From Flavobacterium plurextorum (lineage in GTDB: Bacteria > Bacteroidota > Bacteroidia > Flavobacteriales > Flavobacteriaceae), in assembly GCF_002217395.1 (NCBI RefSeq), contig NZ_MUHD01000016.1, positions 62,001-126,000 on the forward strand: a stretch of DNA of 64,000 nucleotides, written 5' to 3'. Below the pieces are notes generated by a model. That model saw only the letters and a list, made by a program, of their open reading frames with translations, was not told where the DNA came from and did not search any database. Both the position numbers and the translations under genes were made by a program. Positions 8,026 through 17,617 of the stretch are shown piece after piece (within the stretch, counting starts at the first letter, position 1; each line of letters starts with the position of its first letter).

Positions 8026-8799
8026 ATGAACGTATCAGTAATAAAAATAGGTGGAAACATCATTGATAATCCAGCAGAATTAGAACAATTCTTAGCCGAT
8101 TTTTCTAAAATTGAAGGCTATAAAGTTTTAGTTCACGGTGGTGGAAAATCGGCTACAAAAATGGCGCAGAGTATTGGTTTGGTTCCGCAGATGATTGACG
8201 GACGCCGAATCACTGATGCTCCGATGCTTGATGTCGTGGTCATGATTTACGCAGGGCAAATCAACAAACATATTGTTGCTCAATTGCAGGCAAAAGACAA
8301 TAACGCAGTTGGTTTTTCTGGAGCCGATGGAAATTTAATTCAATCCGTAAAAAGAAATCATCCAACTATTGATTATGGATTTGTAGGCGATGTAAAACAA
8401 GTTAATACCAAATTACTGGCGACTTTATTGGAAGCTGGAATTGTACCTGTTTTCTGTGCAATCACACACGACAAAAACGGACAATTACTAAATACAAATG
8501 CTGATACTATTGCAAGTGAATTATCGATCGCTTTATCTGAAGTTTTTGATGTTACACTCACGTATTGTTTTGAAAAACAAGGTGTTTTACAAGATTCAGA
8601 AGACGATTCTTCGGTTATAACAGAAATCAACGAAGCATTATATAATAGACTAAAAGAAGAAAAAGTAATCCATTCTGGAATGATTCCAAAATTGGACAAT
8701 TGCTTCAATAGTTTATCAAGAGGTGTACAGAAAATCAAAATTGGGCATCACAAAATGCTCCAAAATCCAGATGTTCTGCATACAACCATTACATTATAA
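8026..8799 (+). CDS. argB: acetylglutamate (N-acylglutamate) kinase
   Basis: ArgB phosphorylates N-acylglutamate, the second step of the arginine pathway. The 257-residue amino-acid-kinase protein has the N-terminal KIGGN loop, VHGGGKSATKMAQ (residues 37-49), GFSGADGNLI near residue 95 and the nucleotide region LNTNADTIASELS near residue 156. The length is that of the short form without the N-terminal helix used for arginine-sensitive hexamers, so classical arginine feedback is less likely, though this is inference. Confidence 0.95.
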   Translation: MNVSVIKIGGNIIDNPAELEQFLADFSKIEGYKVLVHGGGKSATKMAQSIGLVPQMIDGRRITDAPMLDVVVMIYAGQINKHIVAQLQAKDNNAVGFSGADGNLIQSVKRNHPTIDYGFVGDVKQVNTKLLATLLEAGIVPVFCAITHDKNGQLLNTNADTIASELSIALSEVFDVTLTYCFEKQGVLQDSEDDSSVITEINEALYNRLKEEKVIHSGMIPKLDNCFNSLSRGVQKIKIGHHKMLQNPDVLHTTITL

Positions 8800-8805
8800 A
8801 ACGTA

Positions 8806-8944
8806 TTGCTACGAATTACACAAATTGACATTAATTTTTTCTGTTAAAAGAGAAAATAATTTTATAAGTACAGTAAAAAGTTTATTTTGATTTTAATTCT
8901 GTGACAAAAAGATAATTTGTGAAAATTCGTGCAATTAGTGGCAA
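8806..8944 (+). repeat. imperfect inverted repeat of CACGAATTACAC type between argB and argE
   Basis: TTGCTACGAATTACAC at about 8806 is mirrored by GTGAAAATTCGTGCAATTAG and TGGCAA ending near 8944. A better-preserved relative flanks 44792-44884. The rest of the 280-base gap (8945-9079) is AT-rich with no gene that I can see; a short imperfect palindrome around 9043-9060 (CCTGATAGCTATCGGGAT) is the only structure. Confidence 0.55.
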
Positions 8945-9079
8945 AAAAACATGACTGCGCAGTGCTTTTAAAATTTAATTTAAGAAATTTGCGCAAATTA
9001 AAAATGTCACGATTTAATTAAAAAAACTTTGTGACTTCGTCCTGATAGCTATCGGGATCGTGGCAAAGAAACCATAACT

Positions 9080-10150
9080 ATGAAAAATATTGCAACGCTT
9101 ACTCAAGAAGCAATTAGTTTATTAAAAAGTCTTATCGAAACCCCTTCATTTTCAAGTGAAGAAGATCAAACGGCACTTTTAATCGAAAATTGGTTCAATC
9201 AAAACGAGATTCCTTTCAAAAGAGAAAACAATAATGTGTGGGCTTTCAACAAATACTTCGACGAAAAGAAGCCGACACTTTTACTAAATTCACATCACGA
9301 TACTGTACGACCAAACCAAGCTTATACAAACGATCCATTTAAAGCCATTGAAAAAGACGGAAAATTATTTGGTTTAGGAAGCAACGACGCAGGCGGTTGT
9401 CTGGTTTCATTACTGGCAACATTTGTGCATTTTTACGAAAATCAAAACTTATCGCATAATATCGTAATTGTGGCTTCGGCCGAGGAAGAAAGCAGCGGAA
9501 AAAATGGATTAAACAGCGTTTTGAAAAGTTTACCAGAATTAGATTGCGCCATTGTTGGAGAACCAACTTTAATGCAATTAGCAGTTGCCGAAAAAGGTTT
9601 ATTAGTTCTTGATGTAAAAGTAAAAGGAACCGCAAGCCACGCCGCACATCAAAACGACGATAATGCTTTATACAAATCAATTCCGGTAATGGAATGGTTT
9701 AAAAACTATAAATTCGACAAAATCTCAGATGTTTTAGGCCCTGTAAAAATGACCGTAACACAGATTAATGCAGGAAAGCAACATAATGTAGTGCCTTCAG
9801 AATGTGATTTAGTAGTTGATATTCGCGTAACAGATCGTTATACAAACGCAGAAATTCTTGAAGTGGTAAAAACAAATGTAAACGCCGAAGTAACACCAAG
9901 ATCCATGCATTTAAACGCATCTTCTATTCCAGTTGCGCACGGTTTAGTTCAGGCAGGGATTGCTTTAGGAAGAACAACATACGGTTCGCCAACTCTTTCA
10001 GATCAGTCAGTTTTAAGCTGTCAGTCTTTAAAATTAGGACCAGGAGAAACATTGCGTTCACATTCAGCAGACGAATTTATTTTTGTAAATGAAATTGAAG
10101 AAGGAGTCGACTTGTATATCAAAATACTAACAGATTTCTTTAAATTATAA
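9080..10150 (+). CDS. argE: M20 deacylase, N-acetylcitrulline/acetylornithine deacetylase
   Basis: This 356-residue zinc peptidase-family enzyme should remove the acyl group from N-acylcitrulline to give citrulline for ArgG. Zinc ligands are visible: H72 and D74 in NSHHDTV, D103 in GLGSNDAGG, and the acidic catalytic motif SAEEESSG (residues 133-140). A dimerisation domain follows GEPT. Clustering with argF' rather than with an ornithine-forming route favours the citrulline substrate, but M20 specificity cannot be read from motifs alone. It is preceded by a 280-base gap and followed by a repeat element. Confidence 0.9.
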   Translation: MKNIATLTQEAISLLKSLIETPSFSSEEDQTALLIENWFNQNEIPFKRENNNVWAFNKYFDEKKPTLLLNSHHDTVRPNQAYTNDPFKAIEKDGKLFGLGSNDAGGCLVSLLATFVHFYENQNLSHNIVIVASAEEESSGKNGLNSVLKSLPELDCAIVGEPTLMQLAVAEKGLLVLDVKVKGTASHAAHQNDDNALYKSIPVMEWFKNYKFDKISDVLGPVKMTVTQINAGKQHNVVPSECDLVVDIRVTDRYTNAEILEVVKTNVNAEVTPRSMHLNASSIPVAHGLVQAGIALGRTTYGSPTLSDQSVLSCQSLKLGPGETLRSHSADEFIFVNEIEEGVDLYIKILTDFFKL

Positions 10151-10182
10151 AGAATCCTGAGCGTAGTCGAAGGATTAGGAGC

Positions 10183-10258
10183 TAATCCCGCTATCCGTTC
10201 CAATCTTTTGTATCCGCCGCGGCGGACACAAAAGGATTTCCACTACTATCGGGGCTAG
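10183..10258 (+). repeat. intergenic element, CCCGCTATCC...CGGGGCTA family, copy 1
   Basis: The element starts with TAATCCCGCTATCC, contains a hairpin CTTTTG...CCGCCGCGGCGG...CAAAAG (about 10205-10233) and ends with CTACTATCGGGGCTAG. A second copy at 18589-18660 keeps the same ends and architecture with a different hairpin loop. Just upstream (10152-10175) is CCTGAGCGTAGTCGAAGG, another word repeated in flavobacterial genomes and echoed near 29910. Confidence 0.7.
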
Positions 10259-10355
10259 GGCATTCGGAAACTAAGAAAGAAACGAAAAAAAAGAAACTTT
10301 GTGAATCTCTGAGCATACTTTGAGTATCTCTGTGAAACAAAAAAACATACATCTT

Positions 10356-11636
10356 ATGAAACTTTGGGAAAAAGGAATACCAACAGATAAACAAATCGAA
10401 CAATTCACCGTTGGAAACGATCGTGAACTCGATTTGGTTTTAGCAAAATACGATGCTTTAGGTTCTATTGCACATGCCAAAATGTTAGGACAGATTGGTT
10501 TGCTAACTGCAGAAGAAACAACTTCTTTAGTTGAAGCTTTAAACGAAATCATCGCAGATATCGCAGTTGGAAATTTCGAAATCGAAGACAGTTTCGAAGA
10601 CGTACATTCTAAAATCGAATATCTTCTAACAGTAAAACTAGGCGATGCTGGAAAAAAAATCCACACCGCACGTTCTCGTAACGATCAAGTTTTGGTAGAT
10701 GTTCATTTGTATTTAAAAGACGAATTAAAAGCGATAAAAGAGCAAGTAAAAACATTGTTTGACTTGTTGATGGAATCAGCAGAGAAACATCAAAATGTAT
10801 TATTGCCAGGTTATACGCATTTACAAATCGCAATGCCATCATCATTCGGAATGTGGTTTTCTGCTTATGCCGAAAGCTTAATTGATGATGTTACGATGTT
10901 GAACGCAGCTTCAAAAATTGTAGACCAGAATCCGTTAGGATCTGCTGCAGGTTACGGAAGCTCGTTCCCAATCAATAGAACATTTACAACGCAGGAATTA
11001 GGTTTTGAAACCTTGAAATACAATGCCGTTGCTGCGCAAATGAGCCGCGGAAAAGCAGAAAAAACAGTTGCTTTTGCTATGACAAGCGTTGCAGGAACAT
11101 TATCAAAGTTTGCTATGGATGTTTGTTTGTATATGAGTCAAAACTTTGACTTTATTGGTCTTCCGGCGCATCTTACAACAGGTTCAAGCATTATGCCTCA
11201 TAAAAAGAATCCTGATGTTTTCGAATTAATCAGAGGAAAATGCAATAAGATTCAGGCGCTTCCATACGAAATTACTTTAATTACCAATAATCTTCCAAGT
11301 GGTTATCACAGAGATTTACAGCTTTTAAAAGAAGGATTGTTTCCTGCAATTCAAACTTTAAAATCTTGTTTAGATATTGCTATTTTCTCTATAAAAGACA
11401 TTACTGTAAAAGATCATATTTTAGAAGATAAAAAATACGATTACTTGTTTACTGTCGATACATTAAATGAAATGGTTGTAGAAGGAATGCCTTTTAGAGA
11501 CGCTTACAAAGCTGTTGCCGAACAATTGGAAGCAGGAACGTATAAATCTCCAAAAGAGACCAAACACACACACGAAGGAAGCATTAATAATTTATGTTTA
11601 GATGCGATTAAAGATAAAATGAAAAATGCTTTTTAA
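10356..11636 (+). CDS. argH: argininosuccinate lyase
   Basis: ArgH splits argininosuccinate into arginine and fumarate, the last step of the pathway. I place the start at the ATG at 10356 (MKLWEKG), giving 426 residues; an in-frame TTG at 10320 would add 12 residues encoded by repeat-like leader and is unlikely. The fumarase/aspartase superfamily signature GSSIMPHKKNPD begins at residue 275, and TARSRNDQV near residue 99 is the substrate-binding motif. It is the last gene of the cluster, followed directly by a strong terminator. Confidence 0.96.
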   Translation: MKLWEKGIPTDKQIEQFTVGNDRELDLVLAKYDALGSIAHAKMLGQIGLLTAEETTSLVEALNEIIADIAVGNFEIEDSFEDVHSKIEYLLTVKLGDAGKKIHTARSRNDQVLVDVHLYLKDELKAIKEQVKTLFDLLMESAEKHQNVLLPGYTHLQIAMPSSFGMWFSAYAESLIDDVTMLNAASKIVDQNPLGSAAGYGSSFPINRTFTTQELGFETLKYNAVAAQMSRGKAEKTVAFAMTSVAGTLSKFAMDVCLYMSQNFDFIGLPAHLTTGSSIMPHKKNPDVFELIRGKCNKIQALPYEITLITNNLPSGYHRDLQLLKEGLFPAIQTLKSCLDIAIFSIKDITVKDHILEDKKYDYLFTVDTLNEMVVEGMPFRDAYKAVAEQLEAGTYKSPKETKHTHEGSINNLCLDAIKDKMKNAF

Positions 11637-11659
11637 AAGAGCTTCTTTCAAAATAATAG

Positions 11660-11693
11660 AACCGATTTGTAAAACTTACAAATCGGTTTTTTT
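11660..11693 (+). terminator. Rho-independent terminator of the arginine/proline operon
   Basis: AACCGATTTGTAA and its exact complement TTACAAATCGGTT are separated by three bases and followed by a run of eight Ts. It lies 24 bases after argH. Confidence 0.9.
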
Positions 11694-11743
11694 TATGCAG
11701 CAAAATATATTTTTGAAATTTAAGAAATTTCGACCTAATTCTT

Positions 11744-11751
11744 TAAATTTG
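11744..11751 (+). promoter_or_regulatory. -7 box TAAATTTG upstream of the DUF2157 gene
   Basis: TAAATTTG fits the Bacteroidota -7 consensus TAnnTTTG and lies 27 bases before the ATG. No TTG is found at the usual 19-bp distance upstream. Confidence 0.4.
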
Positions 11752-11778
11752 AGAATCTATTATTTTTAAATTAAAGAT

Positions 11779-12774
11779 ATGACGCGATTTGATGAACAGG
11801 CTGCTCAAGCTCTTTTTGAGAAAAATCTAATTACTGAGAATCAGTTTCAGGAGATTAATAAATATCGAAGTTTGAAAATATTTTCTCTAAATGCAGAGTT
11901 AAAATTATTACTCTATTTTTCGGTTTTGCTTTTTACTTCTGGAATTGGAATTTTGATTTATAATAATATTGATACTATTGGGCATATTGCTCTTCTTTCG
12001 ATCTTGCTCATAATTATAGCAGGTTGTTTTTATTACTGTTTTAAAAATTCAAAAGGTTTTCAAAAAACAGAAACTACTTTTGATAATCCTGTTTTAGAGT
12101 ATTTGGTTCTATTGGCGAATATTTTGACTTGCATTTTTATTGGATATCTTCAGTTTCAATATAAAACTTTCGGAACACATTATGGTTTGGCAACTTTAGT
12201 ACCAACGATTGTCAGCTTTGTTTGTGCTTATTATTTTGATAATAAAAGTGTTTTAACGATTGCAGTGACTGGTTTAGCTGCTTACGTAGGGCTTTCGGTA
12301 ACACCGCAGGATATTTTTAATGAGAATAATAGTTTCTATGACAATCAAACCTTAAGTTATTCGGCAATTATGCTTGGAGTTCTGCTTATTCTATGGACAG
12401 TTTATAGCTTTAGAATCAGTTTAAAAACTCATTTTGCTATAATTTATCAAACATTTGCTTTGCATATTATTGCAATTGCTTCAATAAGTAATTTAGTTAA
12501 TCACGAATTTTTCTGGATGATTTTTGCCTGTATTTTGGCAGCTTCATCGTATTATTTTTATAAAGTCAGTCATGATTTAAAAGCAATGTCATTGTATGTT
12601 TTTATGATTGTTTACGCTTATATCGGATTAAATATTGTCTTATTTAGAATTTTTGAACACATAGATTTTTCAGACATTTGGGAACTTTTTATTTTTCTTT
12701 TGCCGGCCTATTTTATTGGTTCAATTGTACTATTTATAAAACTGATTAAAAACTTCCATAAAGAAATAGCCTAA
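11779..12774 (+). CDS. DUF2157 family membrane protein
   Basis: A 331-residue integral membrane protein with a soluble N-terminal segment of about 50 residues (MTRFDEQAAQALFEKNLIT...) followed by roughly nine or ten hydrophobic segments. The N-terminal pattern, in which a short helical 'ITENQFQEI' region precedes the membrane part, matches DUF2157. The function of the family is unknown. Its stop codon overlaps the ATG of the next gene by one base, and the next gene has the same layout, so the two probably form a complex or are ancient duplicates. Confidence 0.8.
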   Translation: MTRFDEQAAQALFEKNLITENQFQEINKYRSLKIFSLNAELKLLLYFSVLLFTSGIGILIYNNIDTIGHIALLSILLIIIAGCFYYCFKNSKGFQKTETTFDNPVLEYLVLLANILTCIFIGYLQFQYKTFGTHYGLATLVPTIVSFVCAYYFDNKSVLTIAVTGLAAYVGLSVTPQDIFNENNSFYDNQTLSYSAIMLGVLLILWTVYSFRISLKTHFAIIYQTFALHIIAIASISNLVNHEFFWMIFACILAASSYYFYKVSHDLKAMSLYVFMIVYAYIGLNIVLFRIFEHIDFSDIWELFIFLLPAYFIGSIVLFIKLIKNFHKEIA

Positions 12775-13937
12775 TGATACTACACGACAAAAATCTATTG
12801 AATAATTTAGCTCTAGTTGAAGAAGCGGAAACTTTGGAAAGCGGAGGTTTTATTAGTAAAGAGCAAAAAAAGATAATTAAGAATGTATTACCGGCATTTA
12901 GAAGTCAAAGTAATATTTTGGTTCGATTAGGATTTTTTCTATTAGGATCATTCTTGTACTCGTCGATTTGCGGCGCCATTTCATTAATTGGGCTCAGCGG
13001 TGAAGATTTCTATTTTAAAATTTGCTGTTATCTTTTTGCAGGAGTTGGTATCGCAGGAGCAGAACTTTTGGGTAATCAAAATTATTACAGACATGGTTTA
13101 GATGATGCTTTTATTTTAGGAATTCCTTTAAATATTGGTTTTGCAGTCGCAATCAGCACAGAAGGGCAAGAGATTAGTATTGCTGTTTTTGTTGCTATTG
13201 CTTCATATTTAACCTATAGAAGATACTTGCACCCACTTTCTATGCTGGTTTTTTGTTTCGCAAGTACCGCCGTTTTATTTTATGGAATGTTTGAAATTGG
13301 CGATATTGGAAAAACAATCTTACCTTTTGTTACAATGTTAGTTTCGGCTGGTTTTTATTTCTTAACTAAAGGAAAAATAAAAAATCTAACCGAAGTTTAT
13401 TTTCGTGATGGACTCACCTTAGCAAACAGTTTTTGTCTGATTCTATTTTATCTTTCTTGTAATTATTTAGTTGTAAGAGAGCTTTCTTTTGAGCTTTTAG
13501 GAGTAGATGTTCTTCCTGGTCAAGATATTCCGTTTGCTTTCTTCTTTTATGCCTTTACTTTTATAGTGCCAATTGTTTACTTGGTTCAAGCTTTGAGAAC
13601 AAGAGACAGAATCATGCTTTGGATTAGCTTTGCGGCAATAGGATTTTCTATTTTTACGATTCGATTCTATTACTCTGTTTTGCCAATCGAAGTGGCATTA
13701 ACACTTGGCGGATTAGTGATGTTTGCAATAGCGTATTTATCTATTCAAAAGTTGAAAAATAAAGAAGAAGGATTAACTTTTAAACCAGACAGGATAAATA
13801 ATTCTAATGCAATTTTAAATGCCGAAGCTTTAATTGTGGCTTCAACTTTTGGTATGAAACCAGAAGTAAAAACAGATTCTCCTATGGATTTTGGCGGCGG
13901 CGGATTTAGCGGCGGTGGATCTGGTGAAAGTTTTTAA
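12774..13937 (+). CDS. DUF4401-type membrane protein with Gly-rich tail
   Basis: A 387-residue polytopic membrane protein with about ten hydrophobic segments after a soluble N-terminal stretch containing GGFISKEQKKIIKNVLP. DUF4401 proteins commonly follow DUF2157 genes, which is the main reason for the name. The extreme C terminus is a glycine-rich tail FGGGGFSGGGSGESF, reminiscent of the tails of TPM-domain and other membrane repair proteins, although no TPM domain is present. It is translationally coupled to the upstream gene (TAATG overlap). The biological role is unknown. Confidence 0.7.
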   Translation: MILHDKNLLNNLALVEEAETLESGGFISKEQKKIIKNVLPAFRSQSNILVRLGFFLLGSFLYSSICGAISLIGLSGEDFYFKICCYLFAGVGIAGAELLGNQNYYRHGLDDAFILGIPLNIGFAVAISTEGQEISIAVFVAIASYLTYRRYLHPLSMLVFCFASTAVLFYGMFEIGDIGKTILPFVTMLVSAGFYFLTKGKIKNLTEVYFRDGLTLANSFCLILFYLSCNYLVVRELSFELLGVDVLPGQDIPFAFFFYAFTFIVPIVYLVQALRTRDRIMLWISFAAIGFSIFTIRFYYSVLPIEVALTLGGLVMFAIAYLSIQKLKNKEEGLTFKPDRINNSNAILNAEALIVASTFGMKPEVKTDSPMDFGGGGFSGGGSGESF

Positions 13938-13955
13938 TTGTGTTATTTGTTAAAT

Positions 13956-14013
13956 GTAAAAAGTGAAATGTGAGATGTAACAATAAGTTTGCATCTCACA
14001 TTTCACTTTTTAC
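13956..14013. terminator. perfect 22-bp inverted repeat, bidirectional terminator candidate
   Basis: Bases 13956-13977 are exactly complementary to 13992-14013, with a 14-base loop. It lies between two convergent genes and is flanked by short A/T runs (GTAAAAAG...CTTTTTAC are part of the arms), so it could stop transcription from either side. Confidence 0.8.
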
Positions 14014-14033
14014 AAAAATCATTTCACATCAAT

Positions 14034-14423
14034 TTATACTTTACTTTTCAATGCTTCAGCATCAATATCGCTGTGCGAAACATCATAAACGGCTTTTCCA
14101 TTTTTGATTAAAATCAATTGTGGAGATTCGTGATAAACACCAAATTTGCTTGCAATTTCATTCGATATATCACGATGTGCAATTAAATCTAGAAAATAAG
14201 CATCGACTACATTTTCAAGATCAAAATCTCTTTCAAATTGTTTCAGTGCCATACGGCTGATGCTGCATCTTGTGCTATGCTTAAAAATAACTACTGGTTT
14301 TTCATTTGAGATCGCTTCGATCTCCATTAACTGAAGAATATCTGTTAATTCTGTCCAGTTTACTTTGCTTTTTGGAGCTTCTGAGTTCTCTGAACTTCCG
14401 AAGATTGAATTTAAAAAACTCAT
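14034..14423 (-). CDS. ytxJ: bacillithiol-system redox protein YtxJ
   Basis: A 129-residue thioredoxin-fold protein with a monothiol site: C53 in the motif HSTRCSISRMAL, followed by the cis-proline segment ESPQLILIKNGKAVYD. This is the YtxJ pattern, a proposed bacilliredoxin acting on bacillithiol-protein mixed disulfides in the cytoplasm. Bacillithiol is made by many flavobacteria, so the assignment is plausible. It is transcribed alone on the minus strand and converges on the DUF4401-type gene. A separate open frame on the opposite strand at 14365-14562 is a shadow. Confidence 0.85.
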   Translation of the reverse strand: MSFLNSIFGSSENSEAPKSKVNWTELTDILQLMEIEAISNEKPVVIFKHSTRCSISRMALKQFERDFDLENVVDAYFLDLIAHRDISNEIASKFGVYHESPQLILIKNGKAVYDVSHSDIDAEALKSKV

Positions 14424-14627
14424 ATTTGACTTGTTTTATGACTTTTTGACATTTAAAATGAGCAATTTAGTTATTTTTCATGTCGTTTTGTCTGCTTTTT
14501 TACTATGGAATATAATTTGTTTGTTAAAATGCAAAGTTAAATTATTTAGGTTAAAAATGTAACTTAATAAATTGTAACTTTAATCCTATTGAAAATCAAG
14601 CAAATAAATCAATCAAATCGAAAAAAT

Positions 14628-17231
14628 ATGAACATAAACAAGTTTACAATTAAATCGCAGGAAGCCATTCAGCTGTCACAACAGTTGGCACAACGAAATG
14701 GTCAGCAGCAAATAGAAAACGAACACATTTTTAAAGCTATTTTTGAAGTAGATGAAAATGTTGCACCGTTTATTTTGAAAAAACTCAATGTAAATGTGCC
14801 GTTGTTTTTACAAATATTAGACAGCACAATTGAAAGCTTTCCAAAAGTTTCAGGAGGCGATATTCTGCTTTCAAGAGACGCAAACAAAGCTTTGAATGAA
14901 GCCGAAATTATAGCACAAAAAATGAACGATGAATATGTTTCGATCGAGCATTTAATTTTAGCTATTTTCGACTCTAAAAGCAAAGTTTCACAAATTTTAA
15001 AAGATCAAGGCGTTACAGGAAAAGGCTTAAAAGCTGCTATCGAAGAACTTCGAAAAGGTGAAAGGGTAACATCAGCATCTGCCGAAGAAACTTATAATTC
15101 ATTAAATAAATACGCAAAAAACTTAAACGAATTAGCTCGTACAGGAAAATTAGATCCAGTTATTGGGCGTGATGAAGAAATTCGACGCGTATTGCAGATT
15201 CTAACTCGTAGAACAAAAAACAATCCAATGTTAATTGGTGAACCAGGAGTTGGTAAAACTGCAATTGCAGAAGGTTTAGCGCACAGAATTGTTGATGGAG
15301 ATGTTCCTGAAAACTTAAAAGATAAAATCGTTTTCTCATTAGATATGGGAGCTTTGATTGCAGGAGCTAAGTTTAAAGGAGAATTTGAAGAACGTTTAAA
15401 ATCGGTAGTAAAAGAAGTTACATCTGCCGAGGGTGATATTGTTTTATTTATTGATGAGATTCATACACTTGTAGGTGCGGGTGGAGGAGAAGGCGCAATG
15501 GATGCGGCTAATATCTTGAAACCAGCCTTGGCTCGTGGTGAGTTAAGAGCCATTGGAGCAACTACTTTAGATGAATATCAAAAGTATTTTGAAAAAGATA
15601 AAGCTTTAGAAAGACGTTTCCAAAAGGTATTAATTGATGAGCCAGATACCGAAAGTGCAGTTTCAATTTTACGTGGTATTAAAGAAAAGTACGAAACGCA
15701 TCATAAAGTTCAAATTAAAGACGAAGCTATTATTGCGGCTGTTGAACTTTCGCAGCGTTATATTACAAACCGTTTCTTACCAGATAAAGCTATTGACTTA
15801 ATGGACGAAGCTGCTTCAAAACTGCGTATGGAAATCAATTCAAAACCTGAGGAATTAGATGTTTTAGATCGTAAAATTATGCAGCTTGAAATCGAAATTG
15901 AAGCGATAAAACGTGAGAAAGAAGAAAGTAAGCTGAAAATCCTTCGCATGGATTTAGCAAATCTGAAAGAAGAACGTAACGAGATCTATGCTAGATGGAA
16001 ATCTGAAAAGGATATTGTAGACGGAATTCAGGCTGTAAAATTAGAAATTGAAGATTTTAAATATGAAGCTGAACGTGCTGAACGTGACGGTGACTATGGA
16101 AAAGTAGCTGAAATACGTTACGGAAAAATAAAAGAAGCACAAGAACGTCTTGAAGCATTGCAAAAACAACTGCAAGAATTTCAGTCAGGAACTTCTTTAA
16201 TTAAAGAAGAAGTAACAAGAGAAGATATTGCCGAAGTAGTAGCAAAATGGACAGGTATTCCTGTAATGAAAATGCTTCAGACTGAAAGAGAGAAACTTTT
16301 ACATCTTGAAGACGAGTTGCACAAACGTGTTGTAGGACAAGAAGAGGCAATTGAAGCAGTAAGTGATGCTGTTCGCAGAAGTCGTGCAGGCTTGCAAGAT
16401 TTGAAAAAACCTGTTGGTACATTCTTATTTTTAGGAACTACCGGTGTTGGTAAAACAGAACTTGCAAAAGCGTTGGCTGAATATCTTTTTGATGATGAAA
16501 ATGCTATGACTCGTATCGATATGAGTGAGTATCAAGAACGTCACAGTGTGAGCCGTTTGGTTGGTGCACCTCCAGGATATGTAGGTTATGATGAAGGTGG
16601 TCAGTTAACAGAAGCTGTTCGCAGGAAACCATATTCTGTAGTTTTATTAGACGAGATAGAGAAAGCGCATCCAGATACTTTCAATATTTTATTGCAAGTT
16701 TTAGATGAAGGTCGATTGACGGATAATAAAGGTCGTCTTGCCGATTTTAAAAACACAATTATTATCATGACTTCTAACATGGGAAGCCAGATTATACAAG
16801 AAAAGTTTGAGAATCTAAAAGGAAGTATTGAAGATACTACTGAAGCTGCTAAAGTTGAAGTTTTAGGCTTATTGAAACAAACAGTTCGTCCGGAATTTAT
16901 AAACCGTATTGATGAAATTGTATTGTTTACGCCATTGACAGTTGATAATATTTCGAAAATTGTAGGTTTGCAGCTTAAGAGTGTTACAAAAATGCTTGCT
17001 TTGCAAGGTATCACAATGGATGCTACGCCAGAAGCTGTTGCTTACTTATCTGAAAAAGGATATGATCCTCAGTTTGGTGCAAGACCAGTGAAACGTATTG
17101 TTCAGAGAGAAGTGCTGAACCAGTTGTCAAAAGAAATCTTGGCAAACAATATTACAACAGACAGTATTATTTTAATTGATGCTTTCGATGGAAAATTGGT
17201 TTTCAGAAACCAAACCCACGAAGTAAAATAA
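14628..17231 (+). CDS. clpB: ATP-dependent disaggregase ClpB
   Basis: ClpB is the hexameric AAA+ disaggregase that rescues aggregated proteins together with DnaK. I use the ATG at 14628 ([18 protein letters not shown]), which is the usual family start and gives 867 residues; the in-frame TTG at 14589 adds 13 atypical residues. In order: N-terminal Clp repeat domain (1-145), first AAA+ domain with Walker A GEPGVGKT near residue 203, the coiled-coil middle domain (about 400-530), and the second AAA+ domain with GTTGVGKT near residue 603. No HrcA-type CIRCE element is visible upstream. Confidence 0.97.
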   Translation: MNINKFTIKSQEAIQLSQQLAQRNGQQQIENEHIFKAIFEVDENVAPFILKKLNVNVPLFLQILDSTIESFPKVSGGDILLSRDANKALNEAEIIAQKMNDEYVSIEHLILAIFDSKSKVSQILKDQGVTGKGLKAAIEELRKGERVTSASAEETYNSLNKYAKNLNELARTGKLDPVIGRDEEIRRVLQILTRRTKNNPMLIGEPGVGKTAIAEGLAHRIVDGDVPENLKDKIVFSLDMGALIAGAKFKGEFEERLKSVVKEVTSAEGDIVLFIDEIHTLVGAGGGEGAMDAANILKPALARGELRAIGATTLDEYQKYFEKDKALERRFQKVLIDEPDTESAVSILRGIKEKYETHHKVQIKDEAIIAAVELSQRYITNRFLPDKAIDLMDEAASKLRMEINSKPEELDVLDRKIMQLEIEIEAIKREKEESKLKILRMDLANLKEERNEIYARWKSEKDIVDGIQAVKLEIEDFKYEAERAERDGDYGKVAEIRYGKIKEAQERLEALQKQLQEFQSGTSLIKEEVTREDIAEVVAKWTGIPVMKMLQTEREKLLHLEDELHKRVVGQEEAIEAVSDAVRRSRAGLQDLKKPVGTFLFLGTTGVGKTELAKALAEYLFDDENAMTRIDMSEYQERHSVSRLVGAPPGYVGYDEGGQLTEAVRRKPYSVVLLDEIEKAHPDTFNILLQVLDEGRLTDNKGRLADFKNTIIIMTSNMGSQIIQEKFENLKGSIEDTTEAAKVEVLGLLKQTVRPEFINRIDEIVLFTPLTVDNISKIVGLQLKSVTKMLALQGITMDATPEAVAYLSEKGYDPQFGARPVKRIVQREVLNQLSKEILANNITTDSIILIDAFDGKLVFRNQTHEVK

Positions 17232-17290
17232 TTTAGTAGTTGAAAATAATGAAGAGATGCGCATATTTGCATCTTTTTACTCACCAGAAA

Positions 17291-17321
17291 AACACCAGCA
17301 GAAATGCTGGTGTTTTTTTTT
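17291..17321 (+). terminator. Rho-independent terminator after clpB
   Basis: AACACCAGCA and TGCTGGTGTT pair around a GAAA tetraloop, followed by nine Ts. Confidence 0.92.
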
Positions 17322-17413
17322 ATGTCCATAAAATAATGAAACTTTTTTTATAAGTAATGTAAGTCAATCTCATGATTAATTCTCAAATTTACAGTAGTTT
17401 AAAAATAAAAGAC

Positions 17414-17533
17414 ATGAATAATATAGTTAGAGGATTAATTGCAGGTTATGGTGCTAAGAAATTAGGATGCGGTTGTTTTAGCACTGTGTTTATTTTTATA
17501 ATTATTTGGGTGCTGTTAGGACAGTGCAGTTAG
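17414..17533 (+). CDS. 39-residue hydrophobic small protein
   Basis: ATG at 17414 to TAG at 17531-17533 encodes 39 residues: an amphipathic N terminus (MNNIVRGLIAGYGAKKLG), a CGC motif, then a strongly hydrophobic single membrane segment (STVFIFIIIWVLLG) and a short tail QCS. It lies alone between the clpB terminator and the DUF808 gene on the same strand. The clean membrane-peptide layout and the placement argue that it is real, and I have a weak memory of similar short flavobacterial proteins. The function is unknown. Confidence 0.5.
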   Translation: MNNIVRGLIAGYGAKKLGCGCFSTVFIFIIIWVLLGQCS

Positions 17534-17617
17534 GAATTAATTGTGATTTTACATCATTAAGATTAGCATAAAAAGTCTTAGATTCGCACAACTAAATTTA
17601 AACAAAAACAAATATCA

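Noticed and set aside
10320..10355. TTG start for argH
   Set aside because: The first 12 codons come from repeat-like leader text; the ATG at 10356 gives the standard argH N terminus MKLWEKG.
10191..10403. Minus-strand 70-residue frame near argH
   Set aside because: It runs over the intergenic element and the argH start; only a shadow.
14365..14562. Plus-strand 65-residue frame
   Set aside because: It overlaps the start of ytxJ on the opposite strand, is composed of low-complexity hydrophobic residues and has no matching promoter.
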